A stretch of DNA of 64,000 bases from UBA2966 sp965242505 (GTDB lineage: Bacteria > Pseudomonadota > Alphaproteobacteria > UBA2966): contig OZ251449.1 of assembly GCA_965242505.1 (NCBI GenBank), positions 186,001 to 250,000 of the forward strand, given 5' to 3'. Under the pieces are notes generated by a model. That model ran no database searches. It had not been told where the DNA came from and saw nothing but the letters and a program-made list of their open reading frames with translations. Made by a program: the position numbers and the translations under genes. Below, piece after piece: positions 47,444 through 57,117 of this stretch (position 1 is the first letter of the stretch; each line of letters opens with the position of its first letter).

Positions 47444-48463
47444 GTGGAATACGTCAATCTCGGCCAGACCGGTCTGAAGGTCAGCCGCGTGGCGCTCGGT
47501 TGCATGAGCTACGGCGGCAAGTGGTATCGCGATTACATGATCGACGAGAAGGGGGCCCGGGCCCACTTCCGCAAGGCCCTCGATCTCGGGATCAACTTCT
47601 TCGACACGGCCGACACCTATTCGAACGGCGAGAGCGAATCGATCACCGGGAAGTGGCTGACGAAATACGCCCGGAGGGACGAGCTCGTCATCGCGTCGAA
47701 GGTCTTCAACCCCATGGGCCCCTCTCCCAACGCCGGCGGCCTGAGCCGCAAGCACGTCATGGAAGGCATCGACGCCAGCCTGAAGCGCCTGGGGACCGAC
47801 TACCTCGACCTCTACCAGATCCACCGGTTCGACGACCTGACGCCGATCGAGGAGACGATCGAGGCGCTCCACGACGTCGTCAAGGCCGGCAAGGTCCTCT
47901 ACCTCGGCGCCTCCAGCATGTTGGCCTACCAGTTCGCGAAGATGCTCTACACGGCGGATCTCAACGGCTGGACCCGGTTCGCCTCGATGCAGAACCACTA
48001 CAACCTGATCTATCGCGAGGAAGAGCGGGAGATGATGCCGCTCTGCGAGGAGGAAGGCATCGGAGTCGTCCCTTGGGCGCCGCTCGCCAAGGGATACCTG
48101 TCCGGCAAGCGCGAGCGCCGGGGCGCGGCGCCGACGAGGCGCGCCAAGGGGGACCCGAGGTCCCGGCAGCTCTACCACCAGGACAACAACTTCGACATCA
48201 TCGACCGGCTCGTCGCGCTGGCGAAGAAACGCGGCCACGCGCCGGCCCAGGTCGCCATCGCCTGGCTCCTCCACAAACCCTGGGTCACGGCGCCGATCAT
48301 CGGCGCCACGCGGGTGTCCCACATCGCGGACGCCGCGAAGGCCGTGGACATCCGGCTCGATGACGAGGAGATGACGTTTCTCGAGGAACTCTACGAACCC
48401 CACGAGCCGTCGGGCATCGAGCGGGCGACGGGGATTCCGCTCTTCAGGCCCGAAACGAAATAG
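47444..48463 (+). CDS. Aldo/keto reductase
   Basis: 339 residues from a GTG at 47444 with an AGGGAGA ribosome site; an ATG at 47408 would add 12 residues. The TIM-barrel NADPH-dependent reductase starts MEYVNLGQTGLKVSRVALGC, with catalytic Asp in NFFDTADTYSNGESE, Lys in VIASKVF and His in LYQIHRFDDLTP. The C-terminal cofactor region shows KPWVTAPIIGATRVSHI. It resembles YajO/Gpr-type reductases that act on aldehydes and keto sugars. The substrate is unknown. The next gene follows 44 bases later and is probably co-transcribed. Confidence 0.92.
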   Translation: MEYVNLGQTGLKVSRVALGCMSYGGKWYRDYMIDEKGARAHFRKALDLGINFFDTADTYSNGESESITGKWLTKYARRDELVIASKVFNPMGPSPNAGGLSRKHVMEGIDASLKRLGTDYLDLYQIHRFDDLTPIEETIEALHDVVKAGKVLYLGASSMLAYQFAKMLYTADLNGWTRFASMQNHYNLIYREEEREMMPLCEEEGIGVVPWAPLAKGYLSGKRERRGAAPTRRAKGDPRSRQLYHQDNNFDIIDRLVALAKKRGHAPAQVAIAWLLHKPWVTAPIIGATRVSHIADAAKAVDIRLDDEEMTFLEELYEPHEPSGIERATGIPLFRPETK

Positions 48464-48507
48464 ACGTTCTCGCTCGACCTCGAGACCGGACGGGGAGCGC
48501 CGCCGCC

Positions 48508-49401
48508 ATGCCGGAGAACAACCCACGCATTCCCTTTCGACTTCTCGACGAACTGCCGAGGCTGAAGCCCCTGAAGGGCAAACCCATCATGATCCACATC
48601 GTGATGAACCTGGAGGTGTGGCCGTTCGACCAGCCCATGCCCCGGACCATCCTCCAGAACCCGCACGGCAAGTCCCCGATACCGGACATCGGGAACTTCA
48701 GCTGGGTCGAATACGGCCTGCGGACCGGCGTGCCGCGTCTCGCGCGCATCTTCGAGGAACGCGGCCTGCCGGTGACCAACATGATGAACGCGGCCCTTCC
48801 CGACTATTACCCGGCCTGCGCGCGGCTCGCCCTCGACGCCGGCTGGGAGCTTTGCGGGCACGGCCTTTTTCAGCGCTCCCTGCTCTACGAAGACGACGAG
48901 GAGGCGGTCATCGAGGAAGCCCTGGAGAAATTCGAGGCGTATTCCGGGGCGCGGCCCAGAGGATGGCTGGGCCCGGGATACGGCGAGAGCCTCGACACCC
49001 CGGATATTCTGAAGAGCAAGGGAATCGAGTACATCCACGACTGGATGGTCCAGGACACGCCGACCTGGATGCGCACCAGGAACGGCCCCCTGATCGCCCT
49101 GCCCTACGCGCTGGACATGAACGACGTCGTGACCTTCGCGCTCGACCGGAACACGGCCGAGGAGTACTACACGCGCTGGAAGGCCGCCGTGGAGTATTTC
49201 GCCGGCGAGCCCGGGGCGCCGCCGCGCGTCATGACCATGGGCCTGCATCCCCACGTCATCGGGGTTCCCTACCGCCTGAACGTGTTCGCCCGCACCCTGG
49301 ACATGCTGCTCGAGCGCGACGACACCATCTTCGTGACCGGCGGCCGGATGGCCGACTGGTTCCGCGATCAGGATCCGGAAGGGAAACGCCTGGTCGAGTG
49401 A
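48508..49401 (+). CDS. Polysaccharide deacetylase-family hydrolase (PuuE-like)
   Basis: 297 residues without a signal peptide. NodB-fold landmarks are FSWVEYGLRTGVPRL, AGWELCGHGLFQRSLL and WLGPGYGESLDTPDIL. The usual catalytic Asp-Asp pair is not obvious, as in the cytosolic allantoinase-like/PuuE subgroup. The HPHVIGVPYRLNVF segment near residue 255 supports that subgroup. The reaction is probably hydrolysis of an amide or ring substrate rather than chitin. It follows the aldo/keto reductase gene. Confidence 0.82.
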   Translation: MPENNPRIPFRLLDELPRLKPLKGKPIMIHIVMNLEVWPFDQPMPRTILQNPHGKSPIPDIGNFSWVEYGLRTGVPRLARIFEERGLPVTNMMNAALPDYYPACARLALDAGWELCGHGLFQRSLLYEDDEEAVIEEALEKFEAYSGARPRGWLGPGYGESLDTPDILKSKGIEYIHDWMVQDTPTWMRTRNGPLIALPYALDMNDVVTFALDRNTAEEYYTRWKAAVEYFAGEPGAPPRVMTMGLHPHVIGVPYRLNVFARTLDMLLERDDTIFVTGGRMADWFRDQDPEGKRLVE

Positions 49402-49457
49402 CCCGGGACACGGGACCGCCGCCGCGGCCGTCCGCGACGGTCCGCGCGACAAATCTG

Positions 49458-49486
49458 TTGAAAGTCGAAAAAATCCGGGTTAGACT
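49458..49486 (+). promoter_or_regulatory. Sigma-70-like promoter candidate
   Basis: TTGAAA at 49458-49463 and TAGACT at 49481-49486, separated by exactly 17 bases, in an AT-rich patch. It points to the small gene starting at 49570 or 49585. Recognised by sequence match only. Confidence 0.5.
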
Positions 49487-49569
49487 CCGAGACGAGTACC
49501 GCCGAAAACCCTCGGCTGCGCCGGTCCTCAAAGTCGGTGAAGAGGAAAAACCGGGTCCCAACAACTTGA

Positions 49570-49872
49570 ATGGTAATGGAAGTCATGACACAGATGCCTG
49601 CCCGAACGATCGACGAAAGCAATCTGACGAAGGGACAGCTTCGCAAACTCAACGCTCTCCGGAAGTCCATCGGCCCCGAGATCGCGGAGGAAGCATTCGC
49701 CAAGTGGCTTTTGTCGCAACGGACCGAAACGACGGACAAGAACGCGGTGTTGATCGCGAAGACGCTCTGGCCCCTGATCCAGCAGGGCGACTTGATGATC
49801 CCGCGGGGCGGTTATCTGGTCAGGCGCGGCCGCGGCCGGATCGTCGTCGAGCGCGCGCGCGCCAATCCGTAG
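49570..49872 (+). CDS. Conserved-looking small protein, function unknown
   Basis: 100 residues, or 95 if the ATG at 49585 (MTQMPARTIDESNLTKG) is used. It is mostly helical and charged in the first two thirds (QLRKLNALRKSIGPEIAEEAF and AKWLLSQ), then a basic beta-like end GGYLVRRGRGRIVVERARA. No motif is recognised. It has its own promoter candidate and an AT-richer upstream region. It is isolated between the deacetylase gene and a repeat-filled gap. Confidence 0.6.
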   Translation: MVMEVMTQMPARTIDESNLTKGQLRKLNALRKSIGPEIAEEAFAKWLLSQRTETTDKNAVLIAKTLWPLIQQGDLMIPRGGYLVRRGRGRIVVERARANP

Positions 49873-50489
49873 ACCGGCGCCACCGTCGGGCGGCTCGACG
49901 TAGACGGGCGGTCCCGCCGCCGGGACCACCCGTCCTCCTTCCGGAGAGGGAGGAGGACGGAAGGGGGCCGTTTGCGCGCCTCCCCCCGAAAAGGAACGCC
50001 ATTCAACCTCCTCCCTCCCCCTGACAAGGGGAGGGGGGCGACCGTTCGGGGGCATCGCGCGGCCCCGGGACACTCGTCGGGATCGATCGAAGAACGCTTG
50101 GCGGCGCTCGAAACCTCGGGTCCGGCGCGGACGGCGCCGGCGCTGCGTCTTCACGGAGACACCCTCCGACGGCGCGCACGGCGGATGCCGCCCGCGGAGC
50201 CGCCGGCTTCCATGGAGTCGACGCTTTCCGTTCGCGTCACGGCCCGTCCGCGCGCGGCCTCCAGGCGCGACCCGTCGGCGGCCCCGCCGCCCCGTTCCCG
50301 TTTCCCGCATGGCTTCCCGGCGCCCGACGCGCCACTCCTCCCCCTGCCAAGGGGGAAGGGTGTGAGCGGGCCATCCTGCGGCGCTGCCGGAGATGGATGC
50401 GGCTTGCGGACAAGCGGGTACTCTTCCCGATATCGAAACGGAGCCGTCTTCCCCCGGTGACCCGAGTGATCGAAGAAACCGATACGACC
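49873..50489. other. Gene-free gap with degenerate GC-rich repeats
   Basis: 617 bases. Degenerate copies of the dispersed modules lie at about 49931-50040 (palindrome CCTCCCCCTGACAAGGGGAG) and 50336-50362 (CCCCCTGCCAAGGGGG). The stretch 50041-50335 has no repeat and no supportable gene. The last 90 bases must hold the promoter of the three efflux genes, but no clear hexamers are seen. Confidence 0.6.
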
Positions 50490-52016
50490 ATGGAGTCCCG
50501 GGTCCGGCGGACGTTCGTCCTGTTGTCGCTCACGTTCGCGGCCGCGCTGCCGACCCTCAACGTCACCATAGCCAACGCGGTACTGCCCCAGATTCGCGGC
50601 GACCTGTCGGCGGGGCTCGAGGAGATATCGTGGGTGATCACGGCGACCCTGGTGTCGACGGCCATCGCCATGCCCACCGCCGGCTGGTTCGGCATGAGAT
50701 TCGGTCAACGGCGGGTGCTGATCGGCGCGGTCGTCGGCTTCACCATCGCCTCCACGATGCTCGGGTTCGCCGACAGTCTCGAGGAGGTCGTCTTCTGGCG
50801 GACGGCGCAGGGACTGTTCGGCGGGCCGATCCCGCCCATATGCATGCCCATCATCCTGCGCTCGTTTTCCGAGGCGGAACGCGGCTGGGCGCTGGCGGTG
50901 TGGTCGGGCGGGGTGATGCTCGCGCCGATCCTGGCGCCGCCGCTCGGCGGATGGCTGACCGAGCTCTACAATTGGCGGCTGGCCTTCCTGTTCATGGCGC
51001 CCGTCGGCGTCGCCACCCATTTCCTCGTCGTCGCCGCGATCACGGAGTCCAGACGGCATCCCGAGCTCCGCCTCGACTGGCTCGGCTTTCTGGCGCTCGC
51101 CGTTTCCGTCGCCGCCGCCCAGTTCCTCCTGGATCGCGGCAACCGGGTGGACTGGTTCGAGGCGCCCGAGATCGTCCTCTCCGCGGTCGTCTCGGCGATC
51201 GCGTTCTACGTGTTTCTCGTGCACTGCCTGACCGTTCGGCAGCCGTTCGTCGACCTGCGCATTTTCCTGAATCGGAACTATTCGGTGGCGTTTTCCTGCT
51301 GGTGCATATCGGGAATCCTGACGTTCGCGCCCCTGATGCTGATCCCGACCCTGCTGGGACGTCTCCGGGGCGCGCCCGTCGACACCATCGCCATCATGCT
51401 GACGCCGCGCGGCGTGGGATTCGTCATCGGCGCCGTGATCGTCGCCCGGCTCGTCAGGGTCACGGATCTGCGCGCGCTCCTCGCCTTCGGCCTGGCCTCC
51501 CAGGCGCCCGCGTTCTGGTACATGTCGACGTTCGACCTGGGGGTGGGGCTGTTCGAGATTTTCGTCGCCGGGTCCGTCCTGGGGCTGGGCGAGGCCTTTA
51601 CCTGGACGGCCGTCGCGACCATCGCCTTCTCCACCCTCCCGCCCGGCCTCCACGGGTACGGCGCGGCGATCTTCCAGTTCGGCCGGTTCTTCCTCAGCAG
51701 CGTCGGCATCTCGGTCCTGGTCACCGTGCTGGCCCGCTCCACGCAGGTCAACCACGCGACGCTGGGGGAGAACATCACGCCGTTCAACGAGACGCTCCGC
51801 CTGGTCAACCGCAGCGGTCTGCTCGACATCGGGGCCGGCGAGGGCCTCGCGCGAATCGACGGCGAGCTGACGCGGCAAGCCATGATGATCGGCTACCTCA
51901 ACGACTTCTGGCTGCTCACGTTGCTCGCCCTGGCGGCGGCGCCCCTGGCGCTGTTGCTCCACCGTCCCGGCGAGGCCCCCGGGATCCACGAAACCGCGAC
52001 CTCCTCGAACGCATGA
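50490..52016 (+). CDS. MFS transporter, DHA2 (EmrB/QacA-like) family, copy 1
   Basis: 508 residues from the ATG at 50490; an in-frame GTG at 50457 would add 11. 14 membrane segments are expected. Family motifs are LNVTIANAVLPQIRGDL (motif D1 in the first helix), EEISWVITATLVSTAI, the loop motif A GWFGMRFGQRR, and a conserved RGNRVDWFEAPEI segment. It is an inner-membrane proton antiporter for drugs or other amphiphiles. No EmrA-type membrane fusion protein is adjacent. Its stop overlaps the start of copy 2 (ATGA). Confidence 0.92.
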   Translation: MESRVRRTFVLLSLTFAAALPTLNVTIANAVLPQIRGDLSAGLEEISWVITATLVSTAIAMPTAGWFGMRFGQRRVLIGAVVGFTIASTMLGFADSLEEVVFWRTAQGLFGGPIPPICMPIILRSFSEAERGWALAVWSGGVMLAPILAPPLGGWLTELYNWRLAFLFMAPVGVATHFLVVAAITESRRHPELRLDWLGFLALAVSVAAAQFLLDRGNRVDWFEAPEIVLSAVVSAIAFYVFLVHCLTVRQPFVDLRIFLNRNYSVAFSCWCISGILTFAPLMLIPTLLGRLRGAPVDTIAIMLTPRGVGFVIGAVIVARLVRVTDLRALLAFGLASQAPAFWYMSTFDLGVGLFEIFVAGSVLGLGEAFTWTAVATIAFSTLPPGLHGYGAAIFQFGRFFLSSVGISVLVTVLARSTQVNHATLGENITPFNETLRLVNRSGLLDIGAGEGLARIDGELTRQAMMIGYLNDFWLLTLLALAAAPLALLLHRPGEAPGIHETATSSNA

Positions 52017-53530
52017 GCGATCAGCTTTCCGAAATCGTCGACTCGCGCGCCCGCCGCTCGCTGATCCTGTTCGTCCTGGCGCTGGCGGCCACGCTCCCGA
52101 CGATCAACCTGACGGTGGCCAACGCCGTCCTTCCCCAGATGCAGGGGGACCTTTCGGCCAGTCTGGAGGAAGTGTCCTGGGTGCTCACCACGGCGCTGGT
52201 GTCGACGGCGATCGGCGTGCCGACGTCGAGCTGGTTCAGCATGAGGTTCGGGCGCCGGCGATCGCTGCTGGCCGCCCTGGCGGCGTTCACGTTCGCGTCG
52301 GCGATGTTCGGCGTCGCGACGACGCTCGAGGAAGTCATCCTGTGGCGCGCCTGCCAGGGCCTGTTCGGGGGGGCGATCCCGGCGTTGTGCATGGCGGGGA
52401 TACTGGACGCCTACCCGAAGGGATCCCACGCCATGGCCCTCGCGTTCTGGTCCGGCGGCGTGATGCTGGGCCCGATCATGGGTCCGCCGCTCGGCGGCTT
52501 CATGGCCGAGATCTACGACTGGCGCCTCGCCTTCGTATTCCTGGCGCCCTTCGGGGTGCTCACGTACTTCCTAGTGCTCGCCGCGGCGCCGGAGTCGAGG
52601 CGATTCCCCGACCTGCGCCTCGACTGGCTCGGGTTCGCCGCCCTCTGCGTGGGAGTCGCGTCCCTCCAGATCATGCTCGACCGCGGCAACCGGCTGGACT
52701 GGTTCGAGTCGTCCGAAATCGTCCTGTGGGCGGCGGCCGGGGGCCTTGCGATGTACTTGTTCGTCGTTCACGGCCTGACCTCCCGGTCGCCCTTCATCGA
52801 TCTCCGGATATTCCTGGACAGGAACTACGCCGTCGGGTGCGCCTGCATGGCGATATCGGGGATGCTCACCTTCGCTCCGCTGATGTTGCTGCCGAATCTC
52901 CTGGCCCAGCTCCGGAACCTTCCGGTCGAGGTCGTCAGCCTCATGCTCGTCCCGCGCGGCCTGGGCTACGCCATCGGCGCCCTGGGTCTCGCCCGCCTGG
53001 TGCGGATCATGGACGGCCGGGCCATGCTGGCGCTGGGGTTCGCCATTCAGGCCTGCGGCTTCTGGTATCTGGCGACCTTCGACCTCTCGGTGGGTCCGAC
53101 GCAGGTGTTTCTCGGCGGCATGATCCTGGGGGTCGGCGAGGGCGTGATGTGGACCCCCTTGGCCACGATCACCTTCCTGACCCTGGCGCCCGGCCTCCGC
53201 GGCTACGGCGCGGCGATCTTCCAGTTCGCGCGGTTCTTCGCCAGCGGCATCGGCATCTCCCTCGCCGTCGCGTTGCTGACCCGTTCGACCCAGGTCAACC
53301 GCGCCGCGCTGAACGAGCATGTTTCCGCCTTCGACGAGGCCCTCCGGCCGCCTGCGTTCCCGTCGGCGTGGGACCCGACGACCTTGCAGGGGCTGGCGCG
53401 GCTGGACGGCGAGCTGTTCCGGCAAGCCGCGATGATCGGCTATCTCGACGATTTCCGGGCGCTGCTGGCGCTGACGATCGCGGTCCTGCCGCTCATTCTG
53501 CTGCTCGACCGTCCGCCGCGGCTGGGATGA
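52013..53530 (+). CDS. MFS transporter, DHA2 family, copy 2
   Basis: 505 residues; a close paralogue of copies 1 and 3. Signatures are INLTVANAVLPQMQGDL, EEVSWVLTTALVSTAI, WFSMRFGRRRS, and RGNRLDWFESSEIV after helix 6. The C-terminal part ends in a short polar tail after helix 14. The ATG overlaps the stop of copy 1, and its own stop overlaps the ATG of copy 3, so all three are translationally coupled. Substrate unknown. Confidence 0.92.
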   Translation: MSDQLSEIVDSRARRSLILFVLALAATLPTINLTVANAVLPQMQGDLSASLEEVSWVLTTALVSTAIGVPTSSWFSMRFGRRRSLLAALAAFTFASAMFGVATTLEEVILWRACQGLFGGAIPALCMAGILDAYPKGSHAMALAFWSGGVMLGPIMGPPLGGFMAEIYDWRLAFVFLAPFGVLTYFLVLAAAPESRRFPDLRLDWLGFAALCVGVASLQIMLDRGNRLDWFESSEIVLWAAAGGLAMYLFVVHGLTSRSPFIDLRIFLDRNYAVGCACMAISGMLTFAPLMLLPNLLAQLRNLPVEVVSLMLVPRGLGYAIGALGLARLVRIMDGRAMLALGFAIQACGFWYLATFDLSVGPTQVFLGGMILGVGEGVMWTPLATITFLTLAPGLRGYGAAIFQFARFFASGIGISLAVALLTRSTQVNRAALNEHVSAFDEALRPPAFPSAWDPTTLQGLARLDGELFRQAAMIGYLDDFRALLALTIAVLPLILLLDRPPRLG

Positions 53531-55083
53531 ACCGCGGGATGAACGGAATGGCGACGGACGCGCCTCCGGGCGAGACGACGGCGACGGTCATCGACTCCGC
53601 GGTCCGGCGAACCGTCATCCTGATCTCGATAATCATCGCCGGCGCGCTGCAAACCCTCAACGCCACGATCGCCAACGCCGTGCTGCCCCAGATGCAGGGG
53701 GACCTTTCGGCCGGACTGGAAGAGGTCTCCTGGGTTCTGACCGCCACGATGGTGGGAACGGCGATCGGCATGCCCGCCGCCGGCTGGCTGGGCATGAGAT
53801 TCGGGCGACGGCGCTCGCTCCTGGTGGCCCTGGGCGTCTTCACGTTCGCCTCGGGGGCGCTGGGCGCCGCCGCGAGTCTCGAGGAGGTCGTGTTCTGGCG
53901 CGCCGTACAAGGGCTCGCCGGCGGTCCCATGCTGCCCCTGTCGATGCCCATCCTCCTCGACGTCTATCCGAAGAGATCCCATGGCATGGTCATGGGGTTC
54001 TGGGCCGGCGGCAGCATGTTGGGGGCGGTCCTGGGACCGCCGGCCGGTGGCATCCTCGCCGAGATCTACAACTGGCGCCTCGCCTTCGTCTGCATGGCGC
54101 CGACCGGCCTGCTCGCCCTCTACATGATCGCCCTGACCGTTCCCCGGTTCCCGACCCGGCCGAATCTCCGTCTCGACTGGCTGGGCTTCCTGTTCCTGGC
54201 CGCGTGCCTCGCATCCATTCAATTCATGCTGGATCGCGGCAACCGACTCGACTGGTTCGAGTCGCGCGAGATCACGACGTGGGGCGCGGTCGCCTCGATC
54301 GCGTTCTACCTGTTCGTCGTCCGCTGTTCCTGCGCCCGGCAACCGTTCCTCGACCTGCGGGTCTTCCGACACAAGAACTTCGCCATCTGCGCCGTCTGCA
54401 TGGCGGTCGCCGGCGTGACGTCCTTCGCCGCGCTCATGCTTCTCCCGTCGCTTCTCGGACGGCTTCAGGGTCTGCCGCTCGAAACGGTTTCCCTGATGCT
54501 GACGCCCCGGGGCATCGGGTTCATGATCGGGGTCTTCGTCCTCGGCCACCTCGTCAAGGTCATGGACGAGCGCCTCATGATGGCGTTGGGGTTCGGTCTT
54601 CAGGGGGTGGCCTTCTGGTACATGACGACCTTCGATCTCACCGTCGGGCTCCCCGAGATCTTCATCGCCGGCATATGGATGGGCATGGGCGAGGCCGTCA
54701 TCTGGATACCGCTCTCGGTTCTCGCGTTTTCGCGGCTCGCCCCGGGACTGGTCGACTACGGCTCGGCCGTCATCCATTCGTCCCGTTTCTTCGGCGGGGG
54801 AATCGGCATCTCGGTGGGCGTGACCATCCTCGCGCGCTCGACCCAGGCGAACCGCGCCGAACTGAACGAGCATCTCTCCCCCTTCCATCAGTCCTTCGAT
54901 CTCGCCGCGTCCCGGGGCGTCTGGGACCTCTCGAACCTCCAGGGCCTCATGCGGCTCGACATGGAGATGTTCCGGCAGGCCTCGATGATCGCTTACGTGA
55001 ACGATTTCTGGGCGTTGACCATCGTCGCGGTGATCGTCCTGCCCCTGATCGCGTTCCTGGACCGGCCGCGGGCCGTCGATTGA
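53527..55083 (+). CDS. MFS transporter, DHA2 family, copy 3
   Basis: 518 residues, with the same motif set: LNATIANAVLPQMQGDL, EEVSWVLTATMVGTAI, GWLGMRFGRRRS, and RGNRLDWFESREI. The N-terminal extension of about 25 residues is longer than in copies 1 and 2. The divergence between the copies is large enough that they are old duplicates, not a recent amplification. An alpha/beta hydrolase gene follows 57 bases later. Confidence 0.92.
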   Translation: MNRGMNGMATDAPPGETTATVIDSAVRRTVILISIIIAGALQTLNATIANAVLPQMQGDLSAGLEEVSWVLTATMVGTAIGMPAAGWLGMRFGRRRSLLVALGVFTFASGALGAAASLEEVVFWRAVQGLAGGPMLPLSMPILLDVYPKRSHGMVMGFWAGGSMLGAVLGPPAGGILAEIYNWRLAFVCMAPTGLLALYMIALTVPRFPTRPNLRLDWLGFLFLAACLASIQFMLDRGNRLDWFESREITTWGAVASIAFYLFVVRCSCARQPFLDLRVFRHKNFAICAVCMAVAGVTSFAALMLLPSLLGRLQGLPLETVSLMLTPRGIGFMIGVFVLGHLVKVMDERLMMALGFGLQGVAFWYMTTFDLTVGLPEIFIAGIWMGMGEAVIWIPLSVLAFSRLAPGLVDYGSAVIHSSRFFGGGIGISVGVTILARSTQANRAELNEHLSPFHQSFDLAASRGVWDLSNLQGLMRLDMEMFRQASMIAYVNDFWALTIVAVIVLPLIAFLDRPRAVD

Positions 55084-55140
55084 ACGGCGGCCGGTCCGGC
55101 GCGTTCGACCGCCGGCGGCGCGCGCGGTAGGGTCCCGTCC

Positions 55141-55818
55141 ATGCGCCTCCGCGCCAACGGCATCGACGTCGAATACGTCCTCCAGGGTCCCGAGGACGCG
55201 CCGGTCGTGACCTTCAGCCATTCCCTGGCGAGCTCGATGGCGCTGTGGGACGCGCAGGCGGATCTGCTCGAGGACCGCTTCCGGGTGCTGCGATACGACC
55301 ACCGGGGCCACGGCGGGACGGAGGTCGCGCCCCCTCCGTATTCGTTCGAGCAGTTCGCCGAGGACGCGTTCGCCCTGCTCCGCGCCCTGAAGATCGAGCG
55401 CACCCACTTCGTCGGACTGTCCAACGGCGGAATCGTCGGGCAGACCCTCGCCCTGGCCCACCCCGAGGCCGTCCGCGCCCTTGTCCTGTGCGACACCACC
55501 AGCCGCCCCCCGGCCCCCACCCTTCCCGTGTGGGAAGAGCGCGCGGCCACCGCCCTCTCCAGGGGCATGGAACCCCTCGCGCCGGCCACGATCGAGCGCT
55601 GGTTCGACGCGGACACACGGGAACGGAATCCCGGGCTCGTCGCCAGGTTCGCCGATCTCGTCCGCGCGACCGCCCCCGAAGCCTACGCCGCCTGCTGCCG
55701 GGCCATCCAGGAGGTGGACCTGACCGACCGCCTCCACGCGCATCTCTCGAACCTGTGCGCGCCCGAAGCGTTCAACGCGGCGTTGACGTCGTTCCTCGAA
55801 CGCCATGCGGACGCCTGA
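55141..55818 (+). CDS. Alpha/beta hydrolase, PcaD-like, with internal deletion
   Basis: 225 residues, about 35-40 shorter than 3-oxoadipate enol-lactonase-type hydrolases. The nucleophile elbow GLSNGG and the oxyanion region TFSHSLASSMALWD are normal. After the cap domain the chain jumps from VDLTDRL directly to HAHLSNLCAPEAFNAAL. In the family these two stretches are separated by a strand and loop (GEEDxxTP) that carry the catalytic Asp; here they are missing. His is kept in AHLSN. The frame is intact, so it is an in-frame deletion. It is probably inactive or altered. The call as PcaD-like rests on the remaining sequence. Confidence 0.75.
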   Translation: MRLRANGIDVEYVLQGPEDAPVVTFSHSLASSMALWDAQADLLEDRFRVLRYDHRGHGGTEVAPPPYSFEQFAEDAFALLRALKIERTHFVGLSNGGIVGQTLALAHPEAVRALVLCDTTSRPPAPTLPVWEERAATALSRGMEPLAPATIERWFDADTRERNPGLVARFADLVRATAPEAYAACCRAIQEVDLTDRLHAHLSNLCAPEAFNAALTSFLERHADA

Positions 55819-56028
55819 CCCGGGTTTCCCGAAAACCGCGGAGGGCGCCGCGCCGCCGCCCATCTCGCAGCGCGCCGAATCCCGAAGCGGCGCGACGCTC
55901 GCGGACCGGCGCCGGACACTTGCGAGAAGCGCGCCGGTGCGCCAAATAAGGGCCGACGCCGGGGATCGCGAAGACGCCCCGCGGCGACGGTTCGCGGGAA
56001 GTCCGGTCGTCCCGGCCGAGGAGAGCGC

Positions 56029-57006
56029 ATGGCTGTCGAGACGATGGAGCTGCGGGTCCGCCGGATCACGAACGAGGCGGAAGGGATCAACACGTTCGAG
56101 CTCGTCGATCCCGACGGGAACGACCTGCCGGCGTTCGCGGCCGGCGCCCACATCGACGCGCACGTCCCCGGCGGGTTCCTCCGCCAGTACTCGTTGTGCA
56201 ACGATCCCCGGGAACGGCATCGCTACGTCGTGGGCGTGCTCGACGACCCCGCGGGCGCGGGCGGGTCGCGCGCCATGCACCAGAACGTCCGCGCCGGCGA
56301 CCGAATCACGGTTTCGCGTCCGCGCAACAACTTCCCCATCCGGGAGGAGGCGAAACGCCACCTTCTGCTCGCCGGCGGCATCGGCGTGACGCCGATGATG
56401 GCGATGATCGAGCGACTCGAGGCCACGGGCGCGGACTTCACCATGCACTACTGCACGAGGTCCGTAGCCCAGACCGCGTTCCGGGACCGTCTCGCCGGCC
56501 TCGCCGCGCGAGGCCGGGTCGTCAACCACTACGACGGCGGGGATCCGTCGAAGGGCCTCGACATTCCGGGGCTCCTGGCGCGCCGCGAGGAAGGGACGCA
56601 CCTCTACTACTGCGGCCCCACCGGGTTCATGCTGGCGACCAAGGATGGGTCCGCGCACTGGCCGTCGGAAACGGTCCATTTCGAGTATTTCGCGCCGGCC
56701 CCCCAGGAGAAGCCGGCGGCCGGCGAGGCCCCCGATCTCGGCGACGCGGAGTTCCAGATCACCCTCTCCAGCACCGGCGCCACCTACAACGTCCCAGCGG
56801 ACAAGTCGATCGTCGATGTCCTGCGGGACAACGGGATCGACGTGGACACGTCCTGCGAGGCCGGCACCTGCGGCACCTGCAAGACCCACTACCTGGAGGG
56901 CGAGCCCGACCACAACGACTTCGTGTTGACGGACGCCGAGCAGCGGGAGTGGGTGATGATCTGCTGCGCCCGCTCCAGGTCCGAGAGGATCGTCCTCGAC
57001 CTGTAG
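56029..57006 (+). CDS. PDR/VanB-type ferredoxin reductase (FMN and [2Fe-2S])
   Basis: 325-residue electron-transfer protein in the order FMN-binding barrel, NADH-binding domain and C-terminal plant-type ferredoxin. Signs are RQYSLCNDP for the flavin, LLAGGIGVTPMMAM for NADH, YYCGPTGFML, and the cluster ligands in SCEAGTCGTCKTHYLEG plus a distal Cys in MICCARS. Phthalate dioxygenase reductase and vanillate demethylase reductase have this layout. Its natural partner would be a Rieske oxygenase; one truncated Rieske gene start lies at 62.2 kb and none intact is seen in the window. A 210-base gap separates it from the hydrolase. Confidence 0.92.
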   Translation: MAVETMELRVRRITNEAEGINTFELVDPDGNDLPAFAAGAHIDAHVPGGFLRQYSLCNDPRERHRYVVGVLDDPAGAGGSRAMHQNVRAGDRITVSRPRNNFPIREEAKRHLLLAGGIGVTPMMAMIERLEATGADFTMHYCTRSVAQTAFRDRLAGLAARGRVVNHYDGGDPSKGLDIPGLLARREEGTHLYYCGPTGFMLATKDGSAHWPSETVHFEYFAPAPQEKPAAGEAPDLGDAEFQITLSSTGATYNVPADKSIVDVLRDNGIDVDTSCEAGTCGTCKTHYLEGEPDHNDFVLTDAEQREWVMICCARSRSERIVLDL

Positions 57007-57117
57007 CCCGCGGGCGGGAACCCGCGGCCGTGCGCCTGTAGCCGGGCGCGGTTCGAGGGAATATCATGGGCTTGGCGCGCGACGCGGCGCGCGGGACCGA
57101 AGCGCGGGGACCGACCG

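Noticed and set aside
49972..50460. A 162-codon plus-strand ORF before the efflux genes.
   Set aside because: It is composed of repeat-derived and arginine/proline-rich sequence without conserved features.
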